Assembly: GCF_049060325.1 (NCBI RefSeq)
Contig: NZ_JBMGPW010000011.1
Location: forward strand, 1-64,000
Length of the DNA: 64,000 nucleotides
DNA from: Vescimonas sanitatis
Lineage (GTDB): Bacteria > Bacillota > Clostridia > Oscillospirales > Oscillospiraceae
Reading direction: 5' to 3'
Positions 33,948 through 41,449 of the stretch are shown here, piece after piece. The translations under genes were made by a program, and so were the position numbers. A model generated the notes under the pieces. That model saw nothing but the letters and a program-made list of their open reading frames with translations, was not told the origin of the DNA and ran no database searches. Numbering within the stretch: the stretch's first letter is position 1; each line of letters begins with the position of its first letter.

Positions 33948-35390
33948 TTACTCCGCGTCCTTCTTGGCGGTCTTCTTAGCCGCAGGCTTCTTGGCGGGGG
34001 CCTTCTCGGCCTTCTCCTCACCCTCGGCCTTCTTCGTCGTCTTCTTGGCGGCAGGCTTCTTGGCAGGCTTCTCCACGATCTCGCCCTCGGCCTCCAGCTC
34101 GGCCTTCTCCTCAGCGGGGGCCACAGCCTTGGCGCTGTCCGCCACGACCTTGATGACCTTCTCACGGATGACCTGCTCCTTCACTTCCTCGGGGCGCAGA
34201 TACTTCTTCACGGTATCCAGATCCATACCGTATTTGTCGGCCACGTTCTTCATCTCAGCCTCCACCTCGTCGTCGGTGGCATCCAACTTCTCGGCATCGA
34301 TGATCGCCTTGACGGCCAGATCCATCTTCACCTGCTGCTCGGCAGGGCCGTAGGCCTGCTTGATAAAGTCGGCCTCGGTGGTGTTGGTCATCTTCAGATA
34401 CTGATCGAAGGGAATACCCTGGGAGGCCAGCTGCTGCTTGAAGCCCTCGGTCATCTGAGCAGCCTGCAGCTCCACCATCTCGGTGGGGATCTCGGCCTCG
34501 ACGCCCTCGGCCACCTTGGCCATCAGCACGTCCTCGAAAGCGCGCTGGGCAGCCTCGGTGCGCTCGGCGGTCATCTTCTTCTTGATATCGGCCTTCAGGT
34601 CCTTCAGCGTGTCGAACTCGGACACATCCTTGGCGAACTCGTCGTCAATGGCGGGGACCTCCTTGACCTTGACCTCGTTGATCTTCACATGGAAGATCAC
34701 GGGCTTGCCGGCCAGCTCAGGGGTGTAGTTCTCGGGGAAGGTGATGTCGATATCCTTCTCCTCGCCGGCCTTCATGCCGATCAGCTGGTCCTCGAAACCG
34801 GGGACAAAGCTGCCGGAGCCGATCTCCAGATCAAAGTTCTCACCCTTGCCGCCATCGAATGCCTTGCCATTATCAAAGCCCTCAAAATCGATATCCGCGG
34901 TGTCGCCCTTCTTCACGGCGCGGTCCACGGAGACCAGACGGCTGTTGCGGTCCGCCATCTCCTTCAGCCGAGCGTTCACATCGGCAGCAGCCACCTTGAC
35001 CTCCGCCTTAGGCGCCTCCAGGCCCTTGTACTGGCCCAGCTTCACCTCAGGGTATATGGCCACGGTGCACTTGAACACCACACCGTCCTTGGTGCAGCTC
35101 TCCAGCTCCACCTCGGGATAGCCGACGACGTTCAGTTCCTGCTCCTTCACGGCGGCCTCATAGGCGTCGGGGAGAATGATATTCACGGCTTCCTCATAAA
35201 AGACCTCGGCGCCGTACATCTTCTCGATGATCTTACGGGGGGCCTTACCCACGCGGAAGCCGGGTACGTTGATCTTACCGCGCATCTTCAGATACGCTTT
35301 GTTGACGGCGGCCTCGAATTCCTCGGCGCTCGTCTCGATGGTCAGTGCGACCCTGCTCTTTTCCAGTTTCTCGCAGCTTTTCACAGTCAT
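33948..35390 (-). CDS. tig: Trigger factor with a lysine/alanine-rich C-terminal extension
   Basis: Trigger factor is the ribosome-bound chaperone and prolyl isomerase that meets nascent chains. The 480-residue protein has the ribosome-binding domain with the signature GFRVGKAPRKIIEKMYG (about residues 44-60), the FKBP-type domain (GDTADIDFEGF to IDITFPENY, about 155-240) and the helical C-terminal domain. Typical family length is 425-450; residues about 441-480 form an extra tail with two AKKPAAKKT repeats, reminiscent of histone H1-like tails. It heads the tig-clpP-clpX-lon-engB series. Confidence 0.95.
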   Translation of the reverse strand: MTVKSCEKLEKSRVALTIETSAEEFEAAVNKAYLKMRGKINVPGFRVGKAPRKIIEKMYGAEVFYEEAVNIILPDAYEAAVKEQELNVVGYPEVELESCTKDGVVFKCTVAIYPEVKLGQYKGLEAPKAEVKVAAADVNARLKEMADRNSRLVSVDRAVKKGDTADIDFEGFDNGKAFDGGKGENFDLEIGSGSFVPGFEDQLIGMKAGEEKDIDITFPENYTPELAGKPVIFHVKINEVKVKEVPAIDDEFAKDVSEFDTLKDLKADIKKKMTAERTEAAQRAFEDVLMAKVAEGVEAEIPTEMVELQAAQMTEGFKQQLASQGIPFDQYLKMTNTTEADFIKQAYGPAEQQVKMDLAVKAIIDAEKLDATDDEVEAEMKNVADKYGMDLDTVKKYLRPEEVKEQVIREKVIKVVADSAKAVAPAEEKAELEAEGEIVEKPAKKPAAKKTTKKAEGEEKAEKAPAKKPAAKKTAKKDAE

Positions 35391-35538
35391 TTGTTATTTC
35401 CTCCGTTCCGCATGGACAGGTTGTCGTGCCGATGTCCATACAATATAGTATCATAGCAGAAAGCTACGAAAATTTCCACTATTTTTTTTAGTTTTTTCCC
35501 TGTTTTTTCAGATTTCTGTATGCCGCAGCAATTAGTGA

Positions 35539-36231
35539 TCAATCGCAAATCTTGACAGGGGTAAAATCCAGGTAGTCAGCGGCCACCAGATGGAATTCCG
35601 TGTTGTAATGGCGGCCCTCCAGCGCACGCTTCTGGGCGGCGCCGTGGAGGTGGCCGAAATAGCACTCCTTAACGCCGTAGCGCTGCAGCAGGCGCAGTAT
35701 CTCCGGACATTCATAGCCCTGATACAAAGGCGGGTAATGCAGAAAACATATCTTTTTACAACTTTCTCCCGCCATTTTCAGGGATGTTTCCAGCCTTCCG
35801 ACCTCCCGCGCCAACATTTTTTCGTTGTGTGTGCCCTGGTTGTCCAGCTCGTAAAACCAGCCGCGGGTGCCGCATAGCGATATATCGTTATAATGCAGGC
35901 AGTTGTTGTGCAGTATCTCCAGGGAGCGCAGCCCGTGCTCGTCAAAAAAGCGCTGCATTTTGGCAGCGGTGTTCCACCAGTAATCGTGGTTGCCCTTCAT
36001 CAGTACCTTGCGGCCCGGGAGGTTGTGGATGAACGTTAAATCGTTCAGTGACTCCTCCAGGCTCATACCCCAGCTGAGATCGCCGCAGAGCACGGTGGTG
36101 TCATTTTCCGTCACCGCCGAGAAACCTCGTTGTATCTTCTCCACATAATTCTGCCAGCGGTCGCCGAAGATATCCATAGGCTTGTCGCTGCCCAGGGACA
36201 GGTGCAGATCGCCGATGGTATAGAGTGCCAC
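35539..36231 (-). CDS. Calcineurin-like metallophosphoesterase
   Basis: The 230-residue protein has all metal-binding blocks of the calcineurin-like superfamily: YTIGDLHLS at the start, VLCGDLSWGM, MKGNHDYWW and YFGHLHGAAQ near the end. The substrate cannot be assigned; relatives in Firmicutes are annotated only as phosphoesterases. It is probably co-transcribed with the dipeptidase gene 47 bp upstream. Confidence 0.88.
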   Translation of the reverse strand: MALYTIGDLHLSLGSDKPMDIFGDRWQNYVEKIQRGFSAVTENDTTVLCGDLSWGMSLEESLNDLTFIHNLPGRKVLMKGNHDYWWNTAAKMQRFFDEHGLRSLEILHNNCLHYNDISLCGTRGWFYELDNQGTHNEKMLAREVGRLETSLKMAGESCKKICFLHYPPLYQGYECPEILRLLQRYGVKECYFGHLHGAAQKRALEGRHYNTEFHLVAADYLDFTPVKICD

Positions 36232-36278
36232 AGGTCCCCTCCTCTCTTTATTTTCAGTATATGTAATGTGATATCACT

Positions 36279-37274
36279 TCACAATATCCTTCGCCAGTTG
36301 TTCCAGAAAATATCCTCCAGCAGCGACTGGGGATACCCCCTCTCCTCCAACGCCTGATAGAGCTTAGCCACGTCCTGCACGCCGGTCATGCCGGCAGCCA
36401 GGGCCTCGCAGCCATCCAGGTCGCCGCCGATGGCAACTGTCGACTCGCCGCTAAGTGAGAGAAAATGCTCGATGTGGGCAATGAGATCGTCCATGTGGCC
36501 GCCGCCTACGAAATCGAGGTAGAGATTGATGCCGACCACGCCGCCGGTATCGCGGACGGCGCGGAACATATCATCGGTAAGATTTCGTCTGTGCGGGCAC
36601 AGACCGGGGGTGCGGGCGTTGGAATGAGAGGCCACGACGGGGCCTTTCGCTGCCTGTATCACGTCCCAGAAACCGGCATCAGATATGTGAGAAACATCTG
36701 CAAATATTCCGTATTCATACATTTTTGCAACGAATTCACGACCATAAACAGACAATCCGCGGTCAGGCTCATCGGCGCAAGAGCCTGAGAGGACATTGGC
36801 GTTGTTCCAGACCGGATTGATCAGTCGGACGCCCCAGGAGGCCACGGTTTCCAGGTGATCCAGGGCACAGTCCAGCAGGTCGGCCCCCTCGACGCTCAAG
36901 AGCGCGGCGGTCCGGTGCCGGGCAGCTGCGGCGTCCACCTCCGCGCCGGTTTTGCAGCGTGAGACCAGATCGGAATTTTCCTGTATTTGGGAAAGGAACC
37001 AATCGTGCATTTCACGAAGTTTCGTCCATGCGGTATTTGGGGGCAGCGCGCGTACATCGTCGTACAGGGCAAAAAATTGAGCGCGTTTCCGGTAGTGTTG
37101 ACCACGGAGCAGGTCCACGTGGCCCCTGTTTTCCCGCAGGGCGGCGCAGGCGGAAAAGTAGGCGCGGCACTCGTCCTCCGTAGCGCCGTAGTCCGGCACC
37201 GCCTCTCTTTTCATGCAGCGCCATATCGTATCACAATGTCCGTCAAAATACGGTATATTCTGTATTTCCGTCAC
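36279..37274 (-). CDS. Membrane dipeptidase (renal dipeptidase family, M19)
   Basis: M19 dipeptidases are zinc enzymes that hydrolyse dipeptides. The 331-residue protein has the zinc motif YFDGHCDT near the start, SVEGADLL in the middle (bridging glutamate), FADVSHISDAGFWDV and VASHSNARTPGLCPHRRN with metal and substrate histidines. No signal peptide is seen, so it should be cytosolic. It lies between yraN and the metallophosphoesterase in one leftward gene series. Confidence 0.92.
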   Translation of the reverse strand: MTEIQNIPYFDGHCDTIWRCMKREAVPDYGATEDECRAYFSACAALRENRGHVDLLRGQHYRKRAQFFALYDDVRALPPNTAWTKLREMHDWFLSQIQENSDLVSRCKTGAEVDAAAARHRTAALLSVEGADLLDCALDHLETVASWGVRLINPVWNNANVLSGSCADEPDRGLSVYGREFVAKMYEYGIFADVSHISDAGFWDVIQAAKGPVVASHSNARTPGLCPHRRNLTDDMFRAVRDTGGVVGINLYLDFVGGGHMDDLIAHIEHFLSLSGESTVAIGGDLDGCEALAAGMTGVQDVAKLYQALEERGYPQSLLEDIFWNNWRRIL

Positions 37275-37349
37275 AAAAATATTCCTTTCTTACAGCAGCG
37301 AAGGCAGGCTGTACCCCCCTGTTTTTTTCGGTTTTCTTTCCAATTTCTG

Positions 37350-37709
37350 TCACTGAAAGGCATCCTCTACATACACGATACGGACGCTTTTTTCATCCCC
37401 GGGCGCGGCGGCGTAGACCTCGGCCACATCAAAGCGGGCGGGGCAATCCAGGCCGTTGTCGCAGAGGTAAAAGAGCGCGGTTTTTCGGATACGGGCCTGT
37501 TTGCCGGCGGTGACGTATTCCCGGGGCAGGCCCATCTGCGTATTGGTGCGGGTCTTGACCTCCACGAAGCAGAGGACGCTCTTATCCCAGGCGATCAGGT
37601 CGATCTCGCCGAAGCGGCAGCGGTAGCTGTGTGCCGCCAGCTTATACCCTTTTTCCCGGAGATAGTCGGCCACCAGAGCCTCGCCCCAAACACCTTCTGA
37701 ACGGCTCAT
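37350..37709 (-). CDS. yraN: YraN family putative endonuclease (UPF0102)
   Basis: The 119-residue protein matches the YraN/UPF0102 family, a restriction-endonuclease-like fold: WGEALVADYLREKGY, then RFGEIDLIAWDKSVLCFVEVKTR containing the E-D-EVK catalytic-type residues. YraN homologues are usually next to rnhB and are suspected of roles in DNA uptake or processing, which is not proven. rnhB is 196 bp upstream here. Confidence 0.9.
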   Translation of the reverse strand: MSRSEGVWGEALVADYLREKGYKLAAHSYRCRFGEIDLIAWDKSVLCFVEVKTRTNTQMGLPREYVTAGKQARIRKTALFYLCDNGLDCPARFDVAEVYAAAPGDEKSVRIVYVEDAFQ

Positions 37710-37905
37710 CGTTAACCTCCCCTTTTCGACGCGGTCTGCACAGGAAAAAATCCCGCTATTTTCTGTGCAGATACCTGTATTTTGTTTAAACGTTTCTGAT
37801 ACCTTGTCTCTACTTTTTTATACCGGATCTGTATCTGCTCGGTATCCGGGCTGTACCTTATGTGAGTATTCTGTAGATGCTCTGTGCCATGCCGTGAAAA
37901 ACGCT

Positions 37906-38532
37906 TTATGTCCGCCCACCGGCGGACCATTTTTTCAGGAAGGACATACGATGTTCCGCGCATGGGCCGAACTTATCCAGCATTTCGTAATGCAGCTTTG
38001 TACCGTAGCCCTTGTGCCTTGCAAACTGATACTCCGGGTACTGCTTATCCAGCACGTCGATGACATAGCGGTCACGGCTGACCTTGGCCAGGATGGAGGC
38101 GGCGGCGATGGAGGCGGCGTGCGCGTCACCGCCCACGATACAGCGGTGGGGCGTGGTGACGGCAGCGAACTTACCGTGGTCACGGTTGCCGTCGATGAGG
38201 GCGAAGTCCGGCCGTGGTGCCAGACCATCGATGGCCAGCTGCATGGCCTTCATGCGGGCGGAGAGGATATCCGTCTCGTCGATCTCCCCAGCGGAGACGG
38301 AGGCCACGGACCAGGTCAGGGCCTGCTGCTGTATCCTCAGGAAAAGGGCCTCCCGCTTCTTTTCCGTCAGCTTTTTGGAGTCGTTCAGGCCGGGAAGCTC
38401 GAACTTCTCCGGGAGAATAACGGCGGCGGCGTAAACAGGTCCCATCAGCGGACCGGCACCGGCCTCATCCACCCCGCAGACAAGGGCATAGCCAGCGTCA
38501 TGGGCCTGCTGTTCGTAGCTCAGATCTTCCAT
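37906..38532 (-). CDS. rnhB: Ribonuclease HII
   Basis: RNase HII removes RNA from RNA-DNA hybrids and single ribonucleotides. The 208-residue protein has GVDEAGAGPLMGPVYAAAV with the catalytic DE pair, the DSKKLTEKKRE motif, ALIDGN and the DAHAASIAAASILAKVSRD block. The start follows the zinc-ribbon gene by 1 bp. It lies in the conserved rplS-rbgA-rnhB neighbourhood. Confidence 0.96.
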   Translation of the reverse strand: MEDLSYEQQAHDAGYALVCGVDEAGAGPLMGPVYAAAVILPEKFELPGLNDSKKLTEKKREALFLRIQQQALTWSVASVSAGEIDETDILSARMKAMQLAIDGLAPRPDFALIDGNRDHGKFAAVTTPHRCIVGGDAHAASIAAASILAKVSRDRYVIDVLDKQYPEYQFARHKGYGTKLHYEMLDKFGPCAEHRMSFLKKWSAGGRT

Positions 38533-38533
38533 A

Positions 38534-38782
38534 TCAGCAATACTCCACTATTATCTTCCTGCACGCGCGGCAGACGGAGGCGGAGAGCTTCGTTTCGCTG
38601 AAGGCAGACCCCGTCGAATAGTGCCAGCCGTCCAGCACGATGCCGTTCTGACCGGTGATGTATTTCTTCGTCAGGATCAGGGCATCGGCATCGCCGTCCG
38701 GCGGCAGAAAGTACAGACCGCGGCTGCCGCAGGCCAGGAGCTTACCCTGCTCCATCTCTTTTCCGCAAACGGGACAATTCAT
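38534..38782 (-). CDS. Small zinc-ribbon protein (PF20097-like)
   Basis: The 82-residue product has an N-terminal CPVCGKEM knuckle and a C-terminal CRACRKI pair, enough to form one zinc ribbon, with an aromatic middle. This layout matches small PF20097-type proteins of Clostridia, of unknown function. It overlaps the end of rbgA by 4 bases (ATGA type) and is followed after 1 bp by rnhB, so it is a coupled member of that operon. Confidence 0.75.
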   Translation of the reverse strand: MNCPVCGKEMEQGKLLACGSRGLYFLPPDGDADALILTKKYITGQNGIVLDGWHYSTGSAFSETKLSASVCRACRKIIVEYC

Positions 38783-39654
38783 GGCGTTACCTCCTCCGTG
38801 GGTGCCGTCTCCAACGTGAAGCGGCCCAGCTTGCCGGCACGGAACTCGTCCAGCAGGATGCGGGCCATGCGCTCGGTGTCCACCTGGGCGCCGCGCATGA
38901 GAAACCCGCGCTTACGCCCGGCCTTCTCCAGCAGCTCGTAGCCGGTGTCGCCGGGCTCCACCTCTATTTTATAGCGTTCGGTGAGGGTATCGGCGTAGTG
39001 GGCGGCCAAATAGTCCATGAGATAGCAGGCCAGCTCCTCGATATCCAGCACATCGTCCTTCACCGCTCCTGTAAAGGCTAAACGCTTGCCAACCTCCGGG
39101 TCGTCGAACTTCGGCCAGAGGATGCCGGGGGTGTCCAGCAGTTCCAGCGTGGGGTCCACGGGCACCCACTGCTTGGAACGGGTGACGCCAGGACGGTCCT
39201 CGGCCCGGGCGGTCTTGCGGTGGGCCACCTTATTGATAAAGGTGGACTTGCCCACATTGGGGACACCCAGGACCATGACACGGACCACCTTGCCTACCTG
39301 GCCTCTGGCCGCGGCGGCGGCCAGCTTATCCCGCAGCAGCTCGCGGACGGCGGCGGAAAATTTCTCGGTACCCACGCCGTTTTTGGCGTTTGCCTCCAGC
39401 ACGGCATAGCCTTGGGCGCGGAAATACTGGGTCCAGCGGCGGGTCTCGGCCGGGTCGGCCTGGTCGGCACGGTTGAGGACGATGAGCCGGGGCTTGCCGG
39501 CGGTCAGCTCGTCCACGTCCGGGTTGCGGGAGGACAGGGGGATGCGGGCGTCCACGATCTCGCAGACGGCGTCCATATTTTTGATCTCGGCGGAGATCAT
39601 GCGCTTGGTCTTGGTCATGTGGCCGGGGAACCAGCTCAGATTGTCGATTTGCAT
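38779..39654 (-). CDS. rbgA: Ribosome biogenesis GTPase RbgA/YlqF
   Basis: RbgA drives a late step of 50S assembly near L6/L16. The 291-residue protein has circularly permuted GTPase motifs in the order G4 (NRADQAD), G1 (GVPNVGKSTFINKV) and G3 (DTPGILWPKF), with the N-terminal IDNLSWFPGHMTKTKRMI. The ATG at 39654 has AGGAGG upstream; a longer frame to 39819 runs into the palindromic repeats and is rejected. It overlaps the zinc-ribbon gene. Confidence 0.94.
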   Translation of the reverse strand: MQIDNLSWFPGHMTKTKRMISAEIKNMDAVCEIVDARIPLSSRNPDVDELTAGKPRLIVLNRADQADPAETRRWTQYFRAQGYAVLEANAKNGVGTEKFSAAVRELLRDKLAAAAARGQVGKVVRVMVLGVPNVGKSTFINKVAHRKTARAEDRPGVTRSKQWVPVDPTLELLDTPGILWPKFDDPEVGKRLAFTGAVKDDVLDIEELACYLMDYLAAHYADTLTERYKIEVEPGDTGYELLEKAGRKRGFLMRGAQVDTERMARILLDEFRAGKLGRFTLETAPTEEVTP

Positions 39655-39699
39655 GGGACACCTCCTGAAAAATCTTACAAAACCAGTCGGATATTCCGC

Positions 39700-39746
39700 C
39701 ACCTCATCCGCCCCGTCGCGGGGCACCTTCCCCTCAAGGGGAAGGC
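39700..39746. repeat. Dispersed palindromic repeat, copy 1
   Basis: The 47-bp unit reads CACCTCATCCG, a variable GC hairpin (CCCCGTCGCGGGG), then CACCTTCCCCTCAAGGGGAAGGC, containing the palindrome CTTCCCCTCAAGGGGAAG. A second copy lies at 39812-39856 and a decayed core (CCTCTCAAGGAGAAGGC, about 39778-39794) lies between. Repeats of this type occur in many Oscillospiraceae genomes, to my knowledge without a named function. Confidence 0.8.
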
Positions 39747-39811
39747 AATTTGGTACCTGCGGCGGCGATGGTACCAACCTCTCAAGGAGAAGGCCGGCGG
39801 CTAACGCCGCA

Positions 39812-39856
39812 CACCTCATCCGGCGCTGCGCGCCACCTTCCCCTCAAGGGGAAGGC
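39812..39856. repeat. Dispersed palindromic repeat, copy 2, overlapping a gene end
   Basis: The unit has the same left end (CACCTCATCCG), a different variable hairpin (GCGCTGCGCGC) and the same right end (CACCTTCCCCTCAAGGGGAAGGC). Its minus strand provides the last codons and the TGA stop of the DUF559 gene. Confidence 0.8.
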
Positions 39857-40218
39857 ATTTTGGTGCGGCGGTCATCTATATGGCGCAGAATATCCGCGCA
39901 AACCTCATCGTAGCGGCAGGTCACATCCGTATTCGCATAGCGCAGCACACGCAGACCTAATGCCGACAATGCTTCATCACGTGCCCTGTCCGCCTCTATG
40001 CCCGCGGTGTCGTAGTGCTGCGAGCCATCCAGCTCGATAACCAGCCGCGCTGCCGCACAGTAAAAATCCACGATGTACTGCCCTATCACTTTCTGACGGT
40101 TCACCGTAATGGGAAGGCCGCGCAGAAAGCCATACCAAAGGAGCCTCTCCTCCCGCGTCATCTCTCTGCGAAGTACCTGCGCGTTTGGCGTAAGATGTCT
40201 GTTATTTCGTGTGTTCAT
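39844..40218 (-). CDS. DUF559 (very-short-patch-repair-like) endonuclease-fold protein
   Basis: The 124-residue protein matches DUF559: REMTREERLLWYGFLRGLP, then VIGQYIVDFYCAAARLVIELDGSQH with the D and E-x-D type nuclease residues, and ALGLRVLRYANTDV. The family has a Vsr/restriction-like fold; cellular role is uncertain. The ATG at 40218 is used because an upstream extension has no ribosome-binding site. Its last residues (KMPSP) and stop are encoded by the palindromic repeat. It interrupts the usual rplS-rbgA adjacency. Confidence 0.85.
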   Translation of the reverse strand: MNTRNNRHLTPNAQVLRREMTREERLLWYGFLRGLPITVNRQKVIGQYIVDFYCAAARLVIELDGSQHYDTAGIEADRARDEALSALGLRVLRYANTDVTCRYDEVCADILRHIDDRRTKMPSP

Positions 40219-40249
40219 CGTCTCACCCCTTGCAGTATAGCACAGGGTG

Positions 40250-40284
40250 GAGAAAAAGAAAAGCACCCACTTTTGGTGGATGCT
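40250..40284 (-). terminator. Terminator of rplS
   Basis: On the minus strand AGCATCCACC pairs with GTGGGTGCT around AAAA, followed by TTTTCTTTTTCTC. It separates rplS from the DUF559 gene. Confidence 0.8.
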
Positions 40285-40301
40285 CTCTTTTGGATCGATG
40301 C

Positions 40302-40640
40302 TTACAGCTTCTCGCGGACCTTGGCTGCCTTGCCGACGCGGTCGCGCAGGTAGTACAGCTTGGCGCGGCGGACATAGCCGTGGCGCACGGTCTCGATCTT
40401 CTCGATAGAGGGAGAGTGGACAGGGAAAACCTTTTCCACGCCGACGCCGTAGGACAGGCGGCGGACGGTGATGGTCTCTTCGATGCCGCCGTGCTTCTTG
40501 GCGATGACGGTGCCCTCGAAGACCTGAACACGCTCACGGGCGCCTTCCTTGACCTTCACGTGGACGCGAACGGTGTCGCCCACCAGGATCTGGGGGACTT
40601 CCTTCAGCTGCTTCTCGTTCAGTGCTTTGATGAGATCCAT
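40302..40640 (-). CDS. rplS: 50S ribosomal protein L19
   Basis: L19 lies at the 30S-50S interface. The 112-residue protein has the family's GDTVRVHVKVKEGARERVQ, FEGTVIAKKHGG and the C-terminal RRAKLYYLRDRVGKAAKVRE. An AGGAGG site lies before the ATG. It is transcribed alone, with a terminator after it and a structured leader before it. Confidence 0.97.
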   Translation of the reverse strand: MDLIKALNEKQLKEVPQILVGDTVRVHVKVKEGARERVQVFEGTVIAKKHGGIEETITVRRLSYGVGVEKVFPVHSPSIEKIETVRHGYVRRAKLYYLRDRVGKAAKVREKL

Positions 40641-40683
40641 GGATATTTCCTCCTAAATTATAGGTGTTCATGCCGCCATTTGG

Positions 40684-40710
40684 CGATATCCGCGCACATT
40701 TGGGATATCG
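40684..40710 (-). promoter_or_regulatory. Candidate structured leader of rplS
   Basis: CGATATCC and GGATATCG form an 8-bp stem around CAAATGTGCGC in the minus-strand rplS leader, about 45 nt before the start; a GCCA/TGGC stem lies next to it. L19 leaders are known autoregulatory elements in other Firmicutes, but I cannot confirm that this is one. Confidence 0.35.
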
Positions 40711-40786
40711 GCGACAGAGGACCGCCCTTTTCACGCCATGATAGAATAGCATAGATGGCAGAGAAATGCAAGGGTTTTTTACTATA

Positions 40787-41449
40787 TCAGCGAAAAATGT
40801 TGCCGGAGGCGTCCAGCAGCTCGCGGCGGCGGATACGGGTGAAGTCCGGGGTCAGCGCCGGCAGGTGGGCCGCGATGGCCTTCTCCAGCAGCTGAGGGTT
40901 CAGGCCGGGGTTCTGGGCCTGGACCACCACGGTGCCGGTAACGGCATGAGCGCCGGACAGGAAGTGCACTTCCTGTATCATGGGAGCGATATCGACGTCG
41001 GCCAGGTCCTTGCGCTTGGTGCGCTTCTGGATGACCAGCTCTGGGCGGGTGAACAGGGCCGTCAGGGCCTCGGCAGCGCCGGCGGGGACGCCGTCGTCGT
41101 ACTCAAAGGTGACATCCGCCCGGAGATACGCCAGGTCGCGGACGGGGCGGGACGCCGGATAGCAGTCCAGCACGCGAAGGCCGGAGGGCATACCGGTGTT
41201 GAGCTTTTCCGCGATGCCGCTGCCGTCGGTGTCCTGGGTGACCTCGAAGTCCAGGAGCTCGCAGTCGCTGGACTGGCCCACGGGCAGGGGCAGGACGATG
41301 GAGATGATGGGATGGGGGTGGTAGCCCTGGGAGTGCTTGATGTCCAGCTCGGTGCGGGGAAAGGCGCGCTGGAAGGTGCGGAGCAGGTCCAGGTGGGAAA
41401 TGTAGGAGGCCTGGGCCTCCTTGATGAACAGGAGACGGAGCTTAGACAT
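40787..41449 (-). CDS. TIGR03936/DUF2344 radical-SAM-linked protein
   Basis: The 220-residue protein matches DUF2344: it starts LRLLFIKEAQASYISHLDLLRTFQRA and has the SQGYHPHPIISIVLPLPVGQSSDCELLDFEV core. Members are nearly always coupled to, or fused with, a TIGR03960 radical SAM protein, suggesting a shared modification of RNA or protein; the reaction is not established to my knowledge. It overlaps the radical SAM gene by 8 bases. Confidence 0.9.
   Translation of the reverse strand: MSKLRLLFIKEAQASYISHLDLLRTFQRAFPRTELDIKHSQGYHPHPIISIVLPLPVGQSSDCELLDFEVTQDTDGSGIAEKLNTGMPSGLRVLDCYPASRPVRDLAYLRADVTFEYDDGVPAGAAEALTALFTRPELVIQKRTKRKDLADVDIAPMIQEVHFLSGAHAVTGTVVVQAQNPGLNPQLLEKAIAAHLPALTPDFTRIRRRELLDASGNIFR

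Noticed and set aside
37712..37963. 83-codon minus-strand frame between yraN and rnhB
   Set aside because: It overlaps the rnhB end, lacks a ribosome-binding site and shows no family or hydrophobic pattern.
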